64,000 bases of DNA, taken from positions 62,001 through 126,000 of the forward strand of contig NZ_BLJI01000009.1 in NCBI RefSeq assembly GCF_017312365.1. The letters run 5' to 3'. The notes beneath the pieces were generated by a model. That model saw nothing but the letters and a program-made list of their open reading frames with translations, ran no database searches and was not told the origin of the DNA. Origin of the DNA: Chroococcus sp. FPU101. Its GTDB lineage: Bacteria; Cyanobacteriota; Cyanobacteriia; Cyanobacteriales; Microcystaceae. Shown here in pieces: positions 10,971-20,371 of this stretch. Positions within the stretch are counted from its first letter, which is position 1. Each line of letters opens with the position of its first letter. The translations under genes were made by a program, and so were the position numbers.

Positions 10971-11522
10971 TTAACCTCCCAAGCGAGCCAAACCGCGATT
11001 AATTAACTGTTGTTGAGCAGAGTCGTCTAAATCACCCTTAAGACGGCTTTCGACTTGAGCTAAGGCAAGGGCTGTCACTCGTTTTTTGAGATCAGCCATA
11101 GCCCGCTCTTGTTCAAGTGAGAGGTCTTTAGTTGCTGATTCTTGCAAGCGTTGGACATCAAGTTCTGCTTTTGCTGCAATTTCGACCTTGAGGGACTCTG
11201 CTCGTTTGAGGGCATCCGAGCGAATTTTTTCGGCTTGTGTTTTAGCATCTGCCAATTTTTGCTGTTCAACGACAAGAGCATCGGCGGCGGCTTTGTTACG
11301 CGCTTCAGCTTCTTGTAAGATTTCAGCAATTTTAGAGCGTCGATCGTTGAGCAGATTGGTTAGGACTTTACGACCATAGAAGACAAGTAATCCGACCAAA
11401 ATGGCTAGGTTAATCAGGTTGGCTTCTAAAAAATCGGTGTTTAAGCCAAAACCATGATGTTCTTCTGCTTCAATCGCTTCAGCCGCTACCGTACCAGCTA
11501 CCATTAAAAAAGCATCTATCAT
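10971..11522 (-). CDS. atpF1: ATP synthase F0 subunit b
   Basis: One of the two peripheral-stalk subunits (atpF). 183 residues: a short N-terminal segment, a membrane helix at about 32-50 (LEANLINLAILVGLLVFYGR), then a long charged coiled coil (RRSKIAEILQEAEARNKAAA onward) ending in QQQLINRGLARLGG. It pairs with b' encoded just upstream, with 33 bases between the genes. The b and b' pair rather than a b homodimer is characteristic of photosynthetic bacteria. Confidence 0.96.
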   Translation of the reverse strand: MIDAFLMVAGTVAAEAIEAEEHHGFGLNTDFLEANLINLAILVGLLVFYGRKVLTNLLNDRRSKIAEILQEAEARNKAAADALVVEQQKLADAKTQAEKIRSDALKRAESLKVEIAAKAELDVQRLQESATKDLSLEQERAMADLKKRVTALALAQVESRLKGDLDDSAQQQLINRGLARLGG

Positions 11523-11555
11523 AGTCTATTTATTCCATTAAGGGCAGAATCGAAG

Positions 11556-11987
11556 TTACTTAACTAGCTCTGGCCCTAATATTTTTTCTATGATTTGACG
11601 GCTCAGAGCTTCCACCTGTTGTTCAAGTGATTGCATTGCTGCTTCTTTTTGTTGGGCAATCTCTAAAGATGCCGCTTCTTTCTGGGCGATCGCTTTAGCT
11701 TGTGCTTCGGCGATCTGTTGAGACGCAATTTGTTGCGCTTCCGCTTGGGCGGCTGCTAGGATCTCTTGCGCTTGTTTCCGAGCATCGGAGATTTGCAGTT
11801 CGTATTCTTTGGTTAACCCTTCTGTTTTTGACAGTTTCTCTTTAGCTGTGCTTTCCGAGGAGCGAATAAACTCCGCCCGTTCATCTAATACTTTGCCTAA
11901 TGGCTTATAAAAAATGGCATTGAGAATAACTGCTAATAAAATGAACTGCAATGCCATCAGGGGCAATGTGGCATCAAAATCAAACAT
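11556..11987 (-). CDS. atpF2: ATP synthase F0 subunit b'
   Basis: The second peripheral-stalk subunit (atpG in cyanobacterial nomenclature). 143 residues. The N-terminus has an acidic [20 protein letters not shown] membrane helix and then [20 protein letters not shown], the family signature at the membrane exit; the rest is a long Ala/Gln/Glu coiled coil. It lacks the longer N-terminal segment of b. The gene follows the c-subunit gene after a 143-base gap that carries a strong hairpin. Confidence 0.95.
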   Translation of the reverse strand: MFDFDATLPLMALQFILLAVILNAIFYKPLGKVLDERAEFIRSSESTAKEKLSKTEGLTKEYELQISDARKQAQEILAAAQAEAQQIASQQIAEAQAKAIAQKEAASLEIAQQKEAAMQSLEQQVEALSRQIIEKILGPELVK

Positions 11988-12039
11988 TGTTGACTGTTCC
12001 TGTGATTTTTTTTAACAGCAATAAAGTCTTTTCTTTTGA

Positions 12040-12108
12040 TTAATTGAGTAGGAGACGAAAAGAGTAAAAGAATTAACTAACACTTTTATTCATCTCCTAA
12101 TCAATTGA
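12040..12108. promoter_or_regulatory. Imperfect hairpin between c and b' genes of the atp operon
   Basis: The arm from 12040 (ttaattgagtaggaga) pairs with tctcctaatcaattga ending at 12108 with two mismatches. The inner parts aaaag and ctttt extend the stem, leaving a loop of about 12 bases. It lies just after the c-subunit gene on the operon's transcript. The c-ring needs many more copies than other subunits, so a hairpin here could protect the upstream mRNA end or partly terminate transcription. The structure is seen; the role is inference. Confidence 0.6.
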
Positions 12109-12130
12109 ACTAAATAATAATTAGAAAGAC

Positions 12131-12418
<288 letters not shown>

Positions 12419-12603
12419 TTAGTTGTATGCGTGAAAGTGAAGTTTCCCAAGCCATCAGTGATTTGCTAAGGTTCTCATCAGGACACTTTAAAGAATTCTT
12501 GCATATTGAATTCCCAAAGAAGAGTCTATGCTATTATCCTATCTTTCGGATCATTTTCTGCATTCTTTTAGGAAGCAAATTGATCTATTTATTTTCACGG
12601 ATA

Positions 12604-13356
12604 CTAACCATGTTCTTCTTCATGGGTGTCTTCTAAAGCTTCATGGATATAAGCTCCAGCCAGAGTCGCAAAAACCAATGCTTGAATTGCACTGGTAAAT
12701 AGTCCTAACGCCATCAGGGGCAAAGGAACGATTAATGGGACTAAAAACACCAAAACTCCGACGACCAATTCATCCGCCAAGATGTTACCAAAAAGACGGA
12801 AGCTTAGGGAAAGAGGTTTAGTGAAATCTTCTAATATTTTAATCGGCAAAAGAACGGGAATCGGTTCAACATAGTGAGCAAAATATCCCAATCCTTTTCT
12901 ACTTAATCCCGCGTAAAAGTAAGCTAAGGATGTTAGTAGAGCTAAGGCTACTGTGGTATTAATATCGTTGGTTGGTGCTGCTAATTCTCCTTCGGGAATT
13001 TCTAACACTTTCCAAGGGATTAATGCTCCAGACCAATTGGAGACAAAAATAAAGAGGAATAGGGTACCAATAAAGGGTAACCAAGGACGATATTCTTTTT
13101 CTCCTAACTGGTTTTTCGCTAAATCACGCAAGAATTCTAAAACATATTCCATGAAATTTTGCATTCCACTGGGTATTTTTTCGATCTTGCGAGTGGCAGC
13201 TAGGGAAGCAAAAATCAGTAAGCCCATGACAAACCAAGAGACTATTATGACTTGTCCATGAATTTTTAAGTTACCGATGCCCCAATACCAGTGTTGACCA
13301 ACTTCTATGGCGGCTAAGGGCAGATTAACAAGGTTTAAATCGTGTAACATTTCCAT
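12604..13356 (-). CDS. atpB: ATP synthase F0 subunit a
   Basis: The stator channel subunit (atpI in cyanobacterial nomenclature). 250 residues with five to six membrane helices. The essential arginine is in [20 protein letters not shown], and [13 protein letters not shown] and [17 protein letters not shown] are typical of the cyanobacterial/chloroplast form. The C-terminus is short and acidic (DTHEEEHG). The gene is followed by an unusually long 227-base gap before the c gene; the gap holds no gene that I can support. Confidence 0.97.
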   Translation of the reverse strand: MEMLHDLNLVNLPLAAIEVGQHWYWGIGNLKIHGQVIIVSWFVMGLLIFASLAATRKIEKIPSGMQNFMEYVLEFLRDLAKNQLGEKEYRPWLPFIGTLFLFIFVSNWSGALIPWKVLEIPEGELAAPTNDINTTVALALLTSLAYFYAGLSRKGLGYFAHYVEPIPVLLPIKILEDFTKPLSLSFRLFGNILADELVVGVLVFLVPLIVPLPLMALGLFTSAIQALVFATLAGAYIHEALEDTHEEEHG

Positions 13357-13388
13357 TACTTTTGTTTATTTAAACCATACTGATCACC

Positions 13389-13880
13389 TCATTCTTTTGA
13401 TTGTTGTTCTAGCGTAAAAACGCTTTGTAACATATAAAGAATGATGGCGGCTTTGTAGGTGAGAAACCCCAGAAAAACTGGAACAATATGAAGTCCTTGC
13501 CATCGACTAGCGATAACAATTAGAACCACGAATAAACCTAGCCCTCTCGAGCCTGCTCGTTGTTTCGGTGAGCCAATTTTTTCGACATCTCCCGCTAATA
13601 ATTTGAGATAAGTAAACCCCACTGAGGCACCCAATAAGTAGTTAAGAGCCGTATTTAAGGAGTAAACTGCCCAAACCATTAAAAAGATAATCCCACTCAA
13701 AACCAGTGTCGTCAGCAACAAGGTACGTTGCAATCGATAGTAGTCTTGCATTGAATTGCCCGCAGAAGTTCTTTGAGTCATCCGTTCACCGCCTTGAGAA
13801 GGCGGTGCCTGCGGATGACTGCCTTCTGCAGTTTCTTCAGGAGTCGGATTAGATTCGGGAGACTGATTAGACAGGTTCAC
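13389..13880 (-). CDS. atp1: ATP synthase accessory protein Atp1 (AtpI family), start uncertain
   Basis: The small membrane protein encoded first in cyanobacterial atp operons, thought to help c-ring or F0 assembly. The conserved part begins at residue 44 ([20 protein letters not shown]) and has four membrane helices, including [20 protein letters not shown]. The open frame begins at a GTG at 13880, giving 163 residues with a polar, Pro/Gln-rich extension. ATGs at 13781 and 13751 would give 130 or 120 residues, nearer the usual family size. The extension overlaps a large palindrome (13776-13820), so it is either an in-frame repeat insertion or untranslated leader. Confidence 0.85.
   Translation of the reverse strand: MNLSNQSPESNPTPEETAEGSHPQAPPSQGGERMTQRTSAGNSMQDYYRLQRTLLLTTLVLSGIIFLMVWAVYSLNTALNYLLGASVGFTYLKLLAGDVEKIGSPKQRAGSRGLGLFVVLIVIASRWQGLHIVPVFLGFLTYKAAIILYMLQSVFTLEQQSKE
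13776..13820. repeat. Two-part palindrome at the 5' end of atp1
   Basis: agtcatccg (13776-13784) pairs with cggatgact (13812-13820), and inside it caccgcctt (13787-13795) pairs with aaggcggtg (13799-13807) around a 3-base loop; small unpaired bulges of 2 and 4 bases separate the stems. This looks like a REP/MITE-type dispersed element. It lies within the open frame of atp1, in the segment encoding [14 protein letters not shown], or in the leader if the shorter starts are used. Confidence 0.75.
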
Positions 13881-14119
13881 AAGCGATCAACGTCAGGACA
13901 TTCTCAAAGGGTGGTCAATTGGCTCATCACCAGAAACCTTAAAAGATTCTGAAGAATTGCCACGAGTCATCATATCACGTATGGGTAACAACATTTGAAG
14001 AATTGTAAATTTTAAAAATCTATGTGGCGATCGCATTTAGATACCAACAAAAGCCTCGTAACCACCCAATAATCAGTCTAAGATATAAGTAACAGGTTCT
14101 CTTCGATTCATCTCTCCAT

Positions 14120-15397
14120 ATGGCTGCAACTCTGCTTCATTCTCCCACGCTAAATTCTCCAACAATTCACCGCTTACCCAATGGTTTAACGATTATTGCC
14201 GAACAAATGCCATTAGAAGTGGTTAATCTTAATGTTTGGCTTAATGTCGGTTCAGTAGTTGAAACTAATGAAATTAATGGAATGGCTCACTATCTAGAGC
14301 ATATGGTTTTTAAAGGCACGAAAAACCTCAAAAGTGGTGAGTTTGAGCGTCTAATCGAAGCCAAAGGAGCGATTACGAATGCGGCAACCAGTCAAGAATA
14401 CACCCATTACTACATTACAACGGCTCCTCGTGATTTTGCTGAATTAGCCCCACTACAGTTGGATGTAGTACTAAATGCTCAAATTGCTGATGAAGCGTTT
14501 GAACGGGAAAGATTAGTGATTCTAGAAGAAATTCGCCGTTCACAAGATAACCCGCGTCGTCGCATTTATTCAAGAACGATGGAAACTTGTTTTAATACGC
14601 TTCCTTATCGTCGCCCCGTATTGGGTTTAACTTCAGTCATTGAACAGTTAACCCCCCAACAGATGCGAGATTTTCATTCGAGTTGGTACCAACCCTCTAA
14701 TATGACGGCTGCTGTAGTTGGTAATCTACCTGTTGAGCAGTTAATTGAGATTGTAGCTCAGTCTACAGATAGTCAAATCACTTCGTTATCGTCTTCTGTT
14801 ACTGAAAATCTACATCCTGAAGCCCAATTTAATACAATTGTTCGTTCTGAATATGAAGATGAATCCCTACAACAAGCCCGTTTAGTCATGGTGTGGCGCG
14901 CTCCAGGGCTAAAAGATCTTGATCAAACATATGCACTTGATGTACTCGCCTTAATCTTAGGACAAGGTAAGATATCTCGTTTATTTAGGGAATTAAGGGA
15001 AGAAAAAGGGCTAGTTTCTTCAATTAGTGCTAGTAATTCTAGTTATAACATTCAAGGGATTTTTTCAATTTCCGCGCAACTCCCAGTCGAAAATATTGCC
15101 GAAGTCGAAGAAATTATTATCAATCATCTTCGTCAAATACAAGCGGACTCCATTACCGAAACCGAGTTAAAGCGGATCTCTACACAGGTGGCTAACCGAT
15201 TTGTATTTAGTAATGAACGACCAAGCGATCGTGCTAATTTATATGGTTATTATTATTCTCAACTAGGAACCTTAGAACCTGCCCTCAATTATCCAAGTTA
15301 TATTCAGTCTTTAGATAGTGTTGAAATTCAACAAGCGGCACAACAATATCTATCTTGCGACGCATATGGGGTGATTGTTGTGAAGCCGACTGTCTAG
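14120..15397 (+). CDS. M16 family zinc metallopeptidase
   Basis: A 425-residue inverzincin related to mitochondrial processing peptidase and YmxG/PqqL. The inverted zinc motif HYLEH gives H57, E60 and H61, and the distal acidic ligand is in ERERLVILEEIRRSQ near residue 137. The second half is a catalytically inactive M16_C domain with the substrate-binding RLFRELREEKGLVSSISASN. There is no signal peptide, so it is probably cytoplasmic. The start at ATG 14120 is preceded by a possible tataag -10 box near 14090. It diverges from the atp operon. Confidence 0.92.
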   Translation: MAATLLHSPTLNSPTIHRLPNGLTIIAEQMPLEVVNLNVWLNVGSVVETNEINGMAHYLEHMVFKGTKNLKSGEFERLIEAKGAITNAATSQEYTHYYITTAPRDFAELAPLQLDVVLNAQIADEAFERERLVILEEIRRSQDNPRRRIYSRTMETCFNTLPYRRPVLGLTSVIEQLTPQQMRDFHSSWYQPSNMTAAVVGNLPVEQLIEIVAQSTDSQITSLSSSVTENLHPEAQFNTIVRSEYEDESLQQARLVMVWRAPGLKDLDQTYALDVLALILGQGKISRLFRELREEKGLVSSISASNSSYNIQGIFSISAQLPVENIAEVEEIIINHLRQIQADSITETELKRISTQVANRFVFSNERPSDRANLYGYYYSQLGTLEPALNYPSYIQSLDSVEIQQAAQQYLSCDAYGVIVVKPTV

Positions 15398-15425
15398 AAT
15401 AAGAGAACTTGTTATAGTTTTAAGT

Positions 15426-15779
15426 ATGAATACTCTAAACTCTCTCGCTGAATTTTCTCGTATCCATTGCATCTCAATTTGTGCCTTTCTAGTCCCTGCT
15501 AACTTAGTGGCAACTTTCCTCACACTAAGATTTTCATTCATTCAAGCCTCTACACGTCAAATGCTCCCTATTGTTGCTATTGCCTCTACTTTGGCTTTGG
15601 CTCTTTTCCTCCACGTCGGAACTTGGTTCATCGTTGGGGTGATTATGCCACCGACTTTTATTTTATGCGGTTTAGGGCTGACTTGCTTAGTCGTCAATTA
15701 TATTGCTTTAGTGCATCGGCAAAAAGTGTATGAAGCCTTGCAAATGGTTCGTTTAATGCTTAGGGCGAGCAATTCTTAG
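15426..15779 (+). CDS. Small polytopic membrane protein, unknown function
   Basis: 117 residues with three or four hydrophobic segments (CISICAFLVPANLVATFLTL, MLPIVAIASTLALALFLHV, FIVGVIMPPTFILCGLGLTC) and a short basic C-terminus. I recognise no family beyond a likely conserved cyanobacterial hypothetical. It starts 28 bases after the M16 peptidase gene on the same strand, so it may be cotranscribed, and it converges on the BON-domain gene. Confidence 0.6.
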   Translation: MNTLNSLAEFSRIHCISICAFLVPANLVATFLTLRFSFIQASTRQMLPIVAIASTLALALFLHVGTWFIVGVIMPPTFILCGLGLTCLVVNYIALVHRQKVYEALQMVRLMLRASNS

Positions 15780-15807
15780 GGCAGGAATCACCCCACCCTA
15801 ATGTTAA

Positions 15808-16137
15808 CTAAGCGCTTACAGTGACTTGGCTGCTATCGACAACCGAAGCCCCTTGTACATTATGAGCAACTGAGATCATTTTATCGAGTGTTGCTTGATC
15901 GGAAACAGTACCTTTTAAAACAACAGTACTACCCGTTTGAGCAACCCAAAGTCTATCCTCATCTGTTAATGCAGAATCATTGTCAAATGCTAAAGCAACT
16001 CGTTTAGCAAGTCCACTATCATCATATTCGCCATTGAGTCCCACTCTTTCGGGGGGAATATCTGGGGTACTCGGTGCAGGATTCACTTTAGCGTTTTCTG
16101 GGGCTTTTTTTCCGAAGATTCTGTCAAACCAACCCAT
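15808..16137 (-). CDS. BON domain protein
   Basis: 109 residues. After a short N-terminus (MGWFDRIFGKKAPEN) and a Pro-rich linker, residues 40-108 form one BON domain: LAKRVALAFDNDSALTDEDR, then VLKGTVSDQATLDKMISVAH and a terminal valine-rich strand. BON domains bind phospholipid or act in envelope and osmotic-stress proteins, but this protein has no signal peptide, so it resembles the cytoplasmic LysM/BON-type small proteins. The function is not assigned. The upstream gene on the same strand ends 45 bases before it. Confidence 0.85.
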   Translation of the reverse strand: MGWFDRIFGKKAPENAKVNPAPSTPDIPPERVGLNGEYDDSGLAKRVALAFDNDSALTDEDRLWVAQTGSTVVLKGTVSDQATLDKMISVAHNVQGASVVDSSQVTVSA

Positions 16138-16182
16138 ATTTTTACTCCTTATTCTTGTTTTCTACTTAAATTCTAACAATAT

Positions 16183-16668
16183 CTACAAACCAAGGGTAGC
16201 TTTTAATTGAGCTAAAGCGGCGGCTTCAGTTGGGCTAACTTTTTCACCCGTACCAAATAAACCACTACCTGCGGCATTGGCAACCGCATCAGCACAGGAA
16301 TAAATAAACTCTTTGTACTCTTTGATTTCTTCAGGTGTTGCTTTAATTTCAAGAATGGCTAAAGCATCGGTAATCGCTTTGTTCGCGGTAGCAACAGCAG
16401 TTTCAGGCTTCATATCTTCTGCTTTAAGTTCAACTTTAGCGGTTCCTTCTGCCTTAGCTTTTTCAACCGCTTCTTCAGAAAACAGTGATTGAATAATGCT
16501 GTTAGTCGGGTATTTTTTAGCCGCGCCAGAAACTTCTTTAGCCATTGCCGCCGCTTCAATAGCTGTTGAGATCACACCCATATCAACCATCGCTACAGCC
16601 ATACCACTAATCATTACAGCACCCGCAACTTTAGCGATTTCATCTGAAGAATAATCAGGTAAAGTCAT
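16183..16668 (-). CDS. Hypothetical Ala-rich helical protein
   Basis: 161 residues from the ATG at 16668, which has a clear aaggag ribosome-binding site nine bases upstream; an earlier in-frame start would only add residues before that site. The protein is mostly Ala/Glu/Lys-rich helix, with a mildly hydrophobic stretch at 12-32 (AGAVMISGMAVAMVDMGVIS) and a single cysteine (YSCADAVANAAGSGLFGTGE). No known domain is recognised. It precedes the BON gene on the same strand and diverges from the DUF937-like gene, so the three may share stress-type regulation (inference). Confidence 0.7.
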   Translation of the reverse strand: MTLPDYSSDEIAKVAGAVMISGMAVAMVDMGVISTAIEAAAMAKEVSGAAKKYPTNSIIQSLFSEEAVEKAKAEGTAKVELKAEDMKPETAVATANKAITDALAILEIKATPEEIKEYKEFIYSCADAVANAAGSGLFGTGEKVSPTEAAALAQLKATLGL

Positions 16669-16987
16669 TGAGATTGTCTCCTTAAAATTAAACAAAAAAG
16701 TAGCTTACATTACAAAATAGTCAACTCCAAATAATTCTTAATGACCAAAATAGCTGAACTTTTGGTAATTTTTGAACTTAGAGTTAACCTTAGCTTAAAA
16801 AAGTATTAAACTGATGCTGAGATGCTTCAGTCTATCGATTAAAACTATACCGCTTAAAAGAGCAGAAATATTCAAGCAAAGATTAAAATATTCTAAATTA
16901 TTGTTTTTTTTAGAATTTTAGTTGAAAAATGATCCCAAAATTGAGTTAAATGTTGTTTAAAAGCTTACTATCAACACAAGGAAAAAT
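16669..16987. other. Divergent intergenic region, 319 bases
   Basis: AT-rich spacer separating divergent genes at 16668 and 16988, so it must carry promoters for both. Apart from the aaggag ribosome-binding site at its left edge and a caaggaaaa site just before 16988, I see no convincing operator, RNA gene or repeat. Confidence 0.5.
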
Positions 16988-17545
16988 ATGACACTTATTT
17001 ACGATATTTTAAGCTCGATTAATAACCCCGAATTACAGGGTGATGTCGGTTCCCTAGAAACAATAACCAAAACAGTCCAAGATGTAACACAGCAAAATGG
17101 TATTGATGCTGCAACCACACAAACCATGATTTCTACCGTTGGGAATTATCTTCGTTCTGCTTTGGCTGATCAACGCAGTACCGTCGGCAACCAACAACTA
17201 GAAAACTTAATTGGTCAAGCAACAGGCGGTAATATGTTAGGCGGTTTAATGGGTGGCTTGGGTGGTTCAGCCTCAACTGCTTTAATCCAATCTCTAATAC
17301 CTGCTTCAGTTCAGCAACAAATTGTTACTAGCATTTCCCAAAAAACGGGATTAAAAACCGAAATGATTCAAGGCTTGCTCCCCGTTCTGATTCCTGCAGT
17401 TTTAGGTTTGTTAAAAATGGGTACACCGAAAACCTCTGGTTTACCTGGAAATAACTCACTACTCAACACCTTTTTAGATGGAGACAAAGATGGTGATGTT
17501 GATTTAGGAGATGTGTTTAAATTTGCCAGCCGTTTTCTAAGATAA
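16988..17545 (+). CDS. DUF937-like protein with a C-terminal EF-hand-like loop
   Basis: 185 residues. The N-terminal half is helical; the middle has a Gly/Met-rich stretch (GGNMLGGLMGGLGGSAS) followed by QSLIPASVQQQIVTSISQKT and MIQGLLPVLIPAVLGLL, the pattern of DUF937 proteins, which have short amphipathic repeats ending in a Gly-rich turn. The C-terminus has DGDKDGDVDLGDVF, a DxDxDG calcium-binding loop like an EF-hand or dockerin half-site. A role in calcium binding is inferred from this loop only. It is monocistronic. Confidence 0.65.
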   Translation: MTLIYDILSSINNPELQGDVGSLETITKTVQDVTQQNGIDAATTQTMISTVGNYLRSALADQRSTVGNQQLENLIGQATGGNMLGGLMGGLGGSASTALIQSLIPASVQQQIVTSISQKTGLKTEMIQGLLPVLIPAVLGLLKMGTPKTSGLPGNNSLLNTFLDGDKDGDVDLGDVFKFASRFLR

Positions 17546-17552
17546 AAAAAAT

Positions 17553-17589
17553 CCCCTAACTTCCTCACTGAATAGGAGGAGGCTAGGGG
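17553..17589 (-). terminator. Rho-independent terminator for the DUF4912 gene
   Basis: cccctaacttcctc (17553-17566) pairs with gaggaggctagggg (17576-17589), a 14-bp stem with one mismatch and one G-U pair and a 9-base loop. Read on the minus strand, the stem is followed by a run of U from the A-tract at 17544-17551, the classical arrangement for the gene ending at 17609. It lies between convergent genes and may stop both transcripts. Confidence 0.8.
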
Positions 17590-17608
17590 GTAGTCAAGTT
17601 TAAAAGAT

Positions 17609-20173
17609 TTATTCAACCTTTAAAACATTCGATTTAGCCAGTGGTAGCCAGCGACCCTCTTCAGTAAGATAACCGAGTTCAGCTACATAATTGCGATCGC
17701 CACCATAAATCCGTACAATTTTTTCAGTCTCAAATTCTTCGCACTCGTATTCCCAGACGCTATCGGGTTGACCATCTAAGTTAGTGTCTGTTAGATCGTA
17801 GACTCGTAAAGCCAATCTTTGACCGCCATTTTGACGAAGGATTTCTTTTTCAGAATCAGAAACTCGCCAAGAAACAAAAGCCTCTTCTGAATTACGCCAT
17901 CTGAGAGTAATTTTATCTTGTACGCCTTCTTTAGTCTCATCGCCATCAAAGAAATCACGAACACCGCCTACTGCTGCTCCTAAACCTGCCGCGATCGCAG
18001 CACTACTCGCCGCGACAGTCGCACTACCCGATTTAAAAGTATCACTAGAGCGAATTTCATCAACTTTGTCACGACCTGTATCAAAAAGATCTGCTAATAC
18101 ATCTCGACTCGTATCAAAAAAATCATTGACTTTTTCTCTGTCCGTCGGAACGGTTTCGGATGTCGACACCTCATCAACCTTGTCATGATCAGTATCAAAG
18201 AGATCGGCGAATATATCAGGACTGGTATCAAAATTGTTCGCTTTTTCGCTTCCCGTCTGAACCAAACCTGTAGCAGTTGGTACATTAGTGATTAATTCAG
18301 ATTCTAGGGGGTTAACGGGGGCAACTGGCTCACAAGCAGGTACTCGCGTATAAAGAGAACGAGCCAAACGATACCAACTACCATCAGCCGCTTGATAACC
18401 CAGTTCTGCTACATAATCTCGATCATCGACTGAGATGGGTACGTGTTTATCCTGCTCATATTCGCTGCATTGGTATTCTTCAACAGCATGGGGGGGTTGC
18501 TCATCGAGATCTAAATCCGTTGCATCATAAATCCGAAGCATTAATTTTTCGCCTCCTTGATTTCGCAAAGCGGCTTTATGTTCGTCGGGAATTTCCCAGT
18601 AAACATAAGCTTCTGTACAGCTACGAGGAGTTAGAAGAATCCGACCTGTCTCAGGAGCCGATAGAGAATTAAGAGCAATGGCACCCGCCGCCGCACTCGC
18701 ACCCGCCGCCGTTGTGGGTGTATTAATTTGAGGTTGACAAGCAGGAACACGAACCGCGTCTGATTTAGCGATCGGATACCATTCCCCGACTTGATCGGTC
18801 ACATAGCCCAGTTCTGCCACATAATCTCGATTATCAACGGCAATGGGAATATGTAGATCTTGATCCCACTCGTTGCACTCATATTCCTCGACACGGTGAG
18901 GATGATCATCATCTAGATTAATATCGGTCGCATCATAGAGCCGAATTACTAATTTTCTGCCGTCGCCTCTAAGTTGTGCAAAGCGTTCTGAGGGAACCTC
19001 CCAATAAGCATAAGCATTTCGACAGTCACGAGGCGTTAAAATTAACCGACTAGGAGCTACAGGCGCGGCGACGGGGGTTGGTGGAGGTGGTGGAGGCGCA
19101 GGAATCGGATCGCGGATCACTTCGGGTTCGGGTTCAGAACGACCTCTGAGGAAAAAGGGTATTAAGAGTAGTGGAGCCAAAAGAAGTAACCACCAGGGGA
19201 AACCACTGTCTCTATCTGGCTCTGTAGTAGTCGGTACGGTTGTGGTAGTTGTTTCTGCGGGTACAGGTGCGGGGGCTACATCTGCTCTTCTTGCGTCTTC
19301 AATGACGGTAGCGTTATCGGGGGCTGTCGCATAGCCCAAAAAGGCTTTAGCTGCGTCACTGGGTGCAGCACCTTTATAAACATAGATGAGGGGTTGGGAA
19401 AAGGGATAGCGTTCATCATTGGGTAGTGTTTCGTGCATTTTCAAGATTTTGACATCTGTACGTCCTTCAACCTGATCTGCGATCGCATATCCAATTCCAT
19501 CTTTACCTAATTCAGCAATCACTAAATCAGTTTGGTCATCAGCGACGGTTTTGGCGTTATCGCCTGTTTTTAAAGGGGCTTTTTGAAAGACGGGATAGTT
19601 ATTAAATGCTTGACGAGTATCGCTCGTTGCGGGACGATCAATGACGCGAATTACACCGACTACACCGCCGACTTTTGACCAGTCTTTGATTTCGCCGCGA
19701 AAAATTTGAGCAAATTGTTCGATGGTTAAACTTTGATTGAAAGGATTTTCTGGCCCGACGATCATGGCGATCTTGTGTCGAGTTACGGCATATTGTTTAA
19801 AGCCCTCTGCTTGTTCGGCTGGGGTTAGGGGACGACCGATCGCCGCGAGGTCAATTTTGCCTTCTCGCAATGCTTGTAATGCTTGGTCTGTTCCACTTTC
19901 TGATAGAGTAACTTCGGTTCCGCTAAATTTTGACTCAAATTGTTTTTCAAGAGCTTCGTTGATGTTTTTCATGCTACTAGAGCCATCAACTCTTACTTGA
20001 CTCCCACTCGATACAGAAGTTGGTAGGGGAAAAGGCGCGGGTTTAGTGGGTGTAGTGGGAATGGTGTTATCTGCGATCGCTGGTGAGTGACGAATTAAAA
20101 TGGGTTCACCAACTAGCGTTAATAAAATTGAAATTGCTAGTAAAGCTGTATTTTTTTTCGTAATGGGTAACAT
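17609..20173 (-). CDS. PstS-like phosphate-binding domain fused to three DUF4912 domains
   Basis: An 854-residue protein. It has a signal peptide at 1-36, then a PstS-type periplasmic binding domain at about 58-300 (QVRVDGSSSMKNINEALEKQ, DLAAIGRPLTPAEQAEGFKQ, FAQIFRGEIKDWSKVGG), a Thr/Pro linker, and a membrane helix at about 326-343 (WWLLLLAPLLLIPFFLRG). Three DUF4912 domains follow, at about 371-476, 508-614 and 753-854, each with 'AYxYWExP', a 'LRxYDxTDxNLD' strand and 'RDYVAELGY'. The topology puts the binding domain outside and DUF4912 in the cytoplasm, a sensor-like layout. Between the second and third DUF4912 a segment (DxxxDLFDTxxDKVDE) is duplicated. No Pst transporter genes are adjacent, so a role in transport is doubtful. 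Confidence 0.88.
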   Translation of the reverse strand: MLPITKKNTALLAISILLTLVGEPILIRHSPAIADNTIPTTPTKPAPFPLPTSVSSGSQVRVDGSSSMKNINEALEKQFESKFSGTEVTLSESGTDQALQALREGKIDLAAIGRPLTPAEQAEGFKQYAVTRHKIAMIVGPENPFNQSLTIEQFAQIFRGEIKDWSKVGGVVGVIRVIDRPATSDTRQAFNNYPVFQKAPLKTGDNAKTVADDQTDLVIAELGKDGIGYAIADQVEGRTDVKILKMHETLPNDERYPFSQPLIYVYKGAAPSDAAKAFLGYATAPDNATVIEDARRADVAPAPVPAETTTTTVPTTTEPDRDSGFPWWLLLLAPLLLIPFFLRGRSEPEPEVIRDPIPAPPPPPPTPVAAPVAPSRLILTPRDCRNAYAYWEVPSERFAQLRGDGRKLVIRLYDATDINLDDDHPHRVEEYECNEWDQDLHIPIAVDNRDYVAELGYVTDQVGEWYPIAKSDAVRVPACQPQINTPTTAAGASAAAGAIALNSLSAPETGRILLTPRSCTEAYVYWEIPDEHKAALRNQGGEKLMLRIYDATDLDLDEQPPHAVEEYQCSEYEQDKHVPISVDDRDYVAELGYQAADGSWYRLARSLYTRVPACEPVAPVNPLESELITNVPTATGLVQTGSEKANNFDTSPDIFADLFDTDHDKVDEVSTSETVPTDREKVNDFFDTSRDVLADLFDTGRDKVDEIRSSDTFKSGSATVAASSAAIAAGLGAAVGGVRDFFDGDETKEGVQDKITLRWRNSEEAFVSWRVSDSEKEILRQNGGQRLALRVYDLTDTNLDGQPDSVWEYECEEFETEKIVRIYGGDRNYVAELGYLTEEGRWLPLAKSNVLKVE

Positions 20174-20371
20174 TTTAGTCGAAATCTATTTTTTCTCAAA
20201 GTACGCTCATCTTACACAGAAGTTCCATCTTTACTCAAAGATCCTCTAATTTTTTTAAACTTGAGGTGAATCTTGAGTAGAAGGGTTACTGAAACGACTA
20301 TCTAACAAAAGGGTACTCAGAACGATGAGCCATCAACGTTAACATTTATTACAAAATATCTGATATTTTTT

